From NCBI RefSeq assembly GCF_008086175.1, contig NZ_VSKM01000011.1, forward strand, positions 26,518 to 90,517: 64,000 bases of DNA, read 5' to 3'. The DNA is from Bizionia saleffrena. GTDB taxonomy: Bacteria; Bacteroidota; Bacteroidia; Flavobacteriales; Flavobacteriaceae. Of this stretch, positions 63,220-64,000 are shown one piece after another. Below the pieces are notes generated by a model, which had not been told where the DNA came from, did no database searches, and saw only the letters and a list, made by a program, of their open reading frames with translations. Position 1 is the stretch's first letter. The number at the start of each line of letters is the position of its first letter. Made by a program: the position numbers and the translations under genes.

Positions 63220-64000
63220 TTATTTGGTACCTAGATAAATCGGACCAACTAGAGGCTTCAAACCACTCCCTTTTAGGTTAACAATGTAATAATATGTTCC
63301 CGTCGGAACTTTATCTGCACCTCCAACCGAGTTACTGTGTGTAAATCCATTCCAGTTGTTCTTATAATCTCTAGATTCATAAATTTTAGCTCCCCATCGA
63401 TTAAATATTTTAATATCAACGGTGAATCCACAATCTTCTATACCTTCTACAGTAAAATATTCATTCCATTGATCTCCATTTGCAGTAACCGCTTTAGAAA
63501 TTATTACTTCATCACCACAACCTAACACTATGCAGTCATCATTTAAAGTAATTGTAACTTCTGTATTTCTAGGACATTCTGTAGTATTCTGAAAATAAGT
63601 AAATGTATGCACACCTAATTCCAACTCAAAGGGATTAAACATACTTCCGTTTATAGTTGCATTTCCTGAAGTTACAGACCACGAACCATCTGTTTGAAAA
63701 TCACCTCCTAATAGACTAAATAAATCAAAATCGAAATCATTATCAATGCATAAATCAGTTTGATTACCAATTGTCGGTGCTGCTTCTTGTGTTCCTGTTA
63801 CAACCCAACTACAAGTATCATTATTAAACGTCGCTGTTTCCCAACATTCTGTCGCTGGTGCTGCTGATTGTTCTCCTGTTACCTCCCAAATACACGTATC
63901 ATTATTAAACGTTGCCGTTTCATAACATTCTGTGATTGGTTCTGCTGCTTGTGTTCCTATTACAACCCATTCGCAAGTACCGTTATTAAACGTCGCTGTT
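63220..64000 (-). CDS. Secreted repeat protein with type B T9SS sorting domain (partial)
   Basis: The C-terminal 260 residues of a large surface protein whose start lies beyond the window. The last 85 residues or so form the gliding-motility-type (type B) type IX secretion signal: ISKAVTANGDQWNEYFTVEG, VDIKIFNRWGAKIYES, NWNG, VPTGTYYYIVNL and a short Lys-containing end. Upstream is a Cys-containing domain (GNQTDLCIDNDFDFDLFSLL...), then nearly three tandem repeats of 27 residues, TATFNNDTCxWxVTGxQxAAPxTECWE, at 63773-64000. The pattern is that of Bacteroidota adhesins or filament-like proteins. The ATG at 63642 is internal. Confidence 0.9.
   Translation of the reverse strand, partial: TATFNNGTCEWVVIGTQAAEPITECYETATFNNDTCIWEVTGEQSAAPATECWETATFNNDTCSWVVTGTQEAAPTIGNQTDLCIDNDFDFDLFSLLGGDFQTDGSWSVTSGNATINGSMFNPFELELGVHTFTYFQNTTECPRNTEVTITLNDDCIVLGCGDEVIISKAVTANGDQWNEYFTVEGIEDCGFTVDIKIFNRWGAKIYESRDYKNNWNGFTHSNSVGGADKVPTGTYYYIVNLKGSGLKPLVGPIYLGTK
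63773..64000 (-). repeat. 81-bp tandem coding repeats
   Basis: Two full 27-codon units and part of a third, running off the window. Each encodes TATFNN(D/G)TC, a Trp, VTG/VIG, AA-P and EC(W/Y)E, with mainly silent or conservative differences between units. Each unit has two Cys residues, so disulfide-pinned modules are plausible. Confidence 0.85.

Noticed and set aside
1..64000. tRNA, rRNA, CRISPR arrays, insertion sequences, integrases
   Set aside because: Looked for in the gaps on both strands; no cloverleaf, regular spacer array, transposase or integrase sequence was recognised by eye.

Overview
The window comes from a low-GC Bacteroidota chromosome, most likely a marine Flavobacteriaceae member. 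Pointers are the TAnnTTTG-type promoters, a type IX secretion (gliding-motility type) C-terminal sorting domain, GSCFA, DUF4136, DUF4230 and DUF3667 family proteins, and a fused alpha-beta branched-chain keto-acid dehydrogenase E1. I see no tRNA, rRNA, CRISPR array, insertion sequence or prophage.

Layout. 0-3.4 kb: end of urocanase, two small lipoproteins, a nuclease, and a solitary cytosine-5 methyltransferase with its own helix-turn-helix. 3.4-8.9 kb: branched-chain amino acid catabolism (E2, ilvE, fused E1) read leftward, with a divergent Lrp-type regulator. 9-24 kb: a complete phenylacetate degradation cluster read leftward in the order paaR-E-A-B-C-D-G-H-I-J-Z-F-Y-K. PaaK makes phenylacetyl-CoA, PaaABCDE epoxidises it, PaaG isomerises it to the oxepin, PaaZ opens and oxidises the ring, PaaJ/F/H do the beta-oxidation-like steps, and PaaI/PaaY are rescue thioesterases. 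An unusual aromatic amino acid hydroxylase diverges from paaR. 26-40 kb: housekeeping genes (alaS, der, era, M23 peptidase, MerR regulator, LemA/TPM operon, GSCFA protein, Na+/solute symporter). 40-45 kb: an AraC regulator, decaying genes and small membrane or secreted proteins. 44.7-62 kb: a stress/redox-type island with a CBS protein, six tandem universal stress proteins, a PAS histidine kinase with a REC-CRP fusion regulator, a TerB-like protein, an MscS channel, a phosphoesterase, MlaEFD, a flavin-binding protein and a sigma factor. 63-64 kb: the end of a repeat-rich secreted adhesin.

The strongest new observation is a promoter architecture repeated eight times between 44.7 and 62.1 kb. 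Each copy is a CRP/FNR-like box, TGA-N5-ATCA in promoter orientation, followed after exactly 23 bp by a -10-like element (TAnnTTnn). It precedes the CBS gene, three of the six stress-protein genes (as leaders of short operons), the TerB-like gene, mlaE, the flavin-binding protein gene and a decayed SDR gene. The geometry puts the box near -42, as for class II CRP/FNR activation. The REC-CRP protein encoded among these genes is the obvious candidate regulator. This would be a compact regulon of dormancy or low-oxygen type.

Other notable points: a dispersed 82-90 bp palindromic element, in three copies behind catabolic genes, whose central stem changes sequence but keeps pairing; PaaZ carrying an extra C-terminal DinB/DUF1569-like domain; candidate PaaR operators; and four decayed genes (DUF3667, SRAP/YedK-like, a lipoprotein, an SDR).
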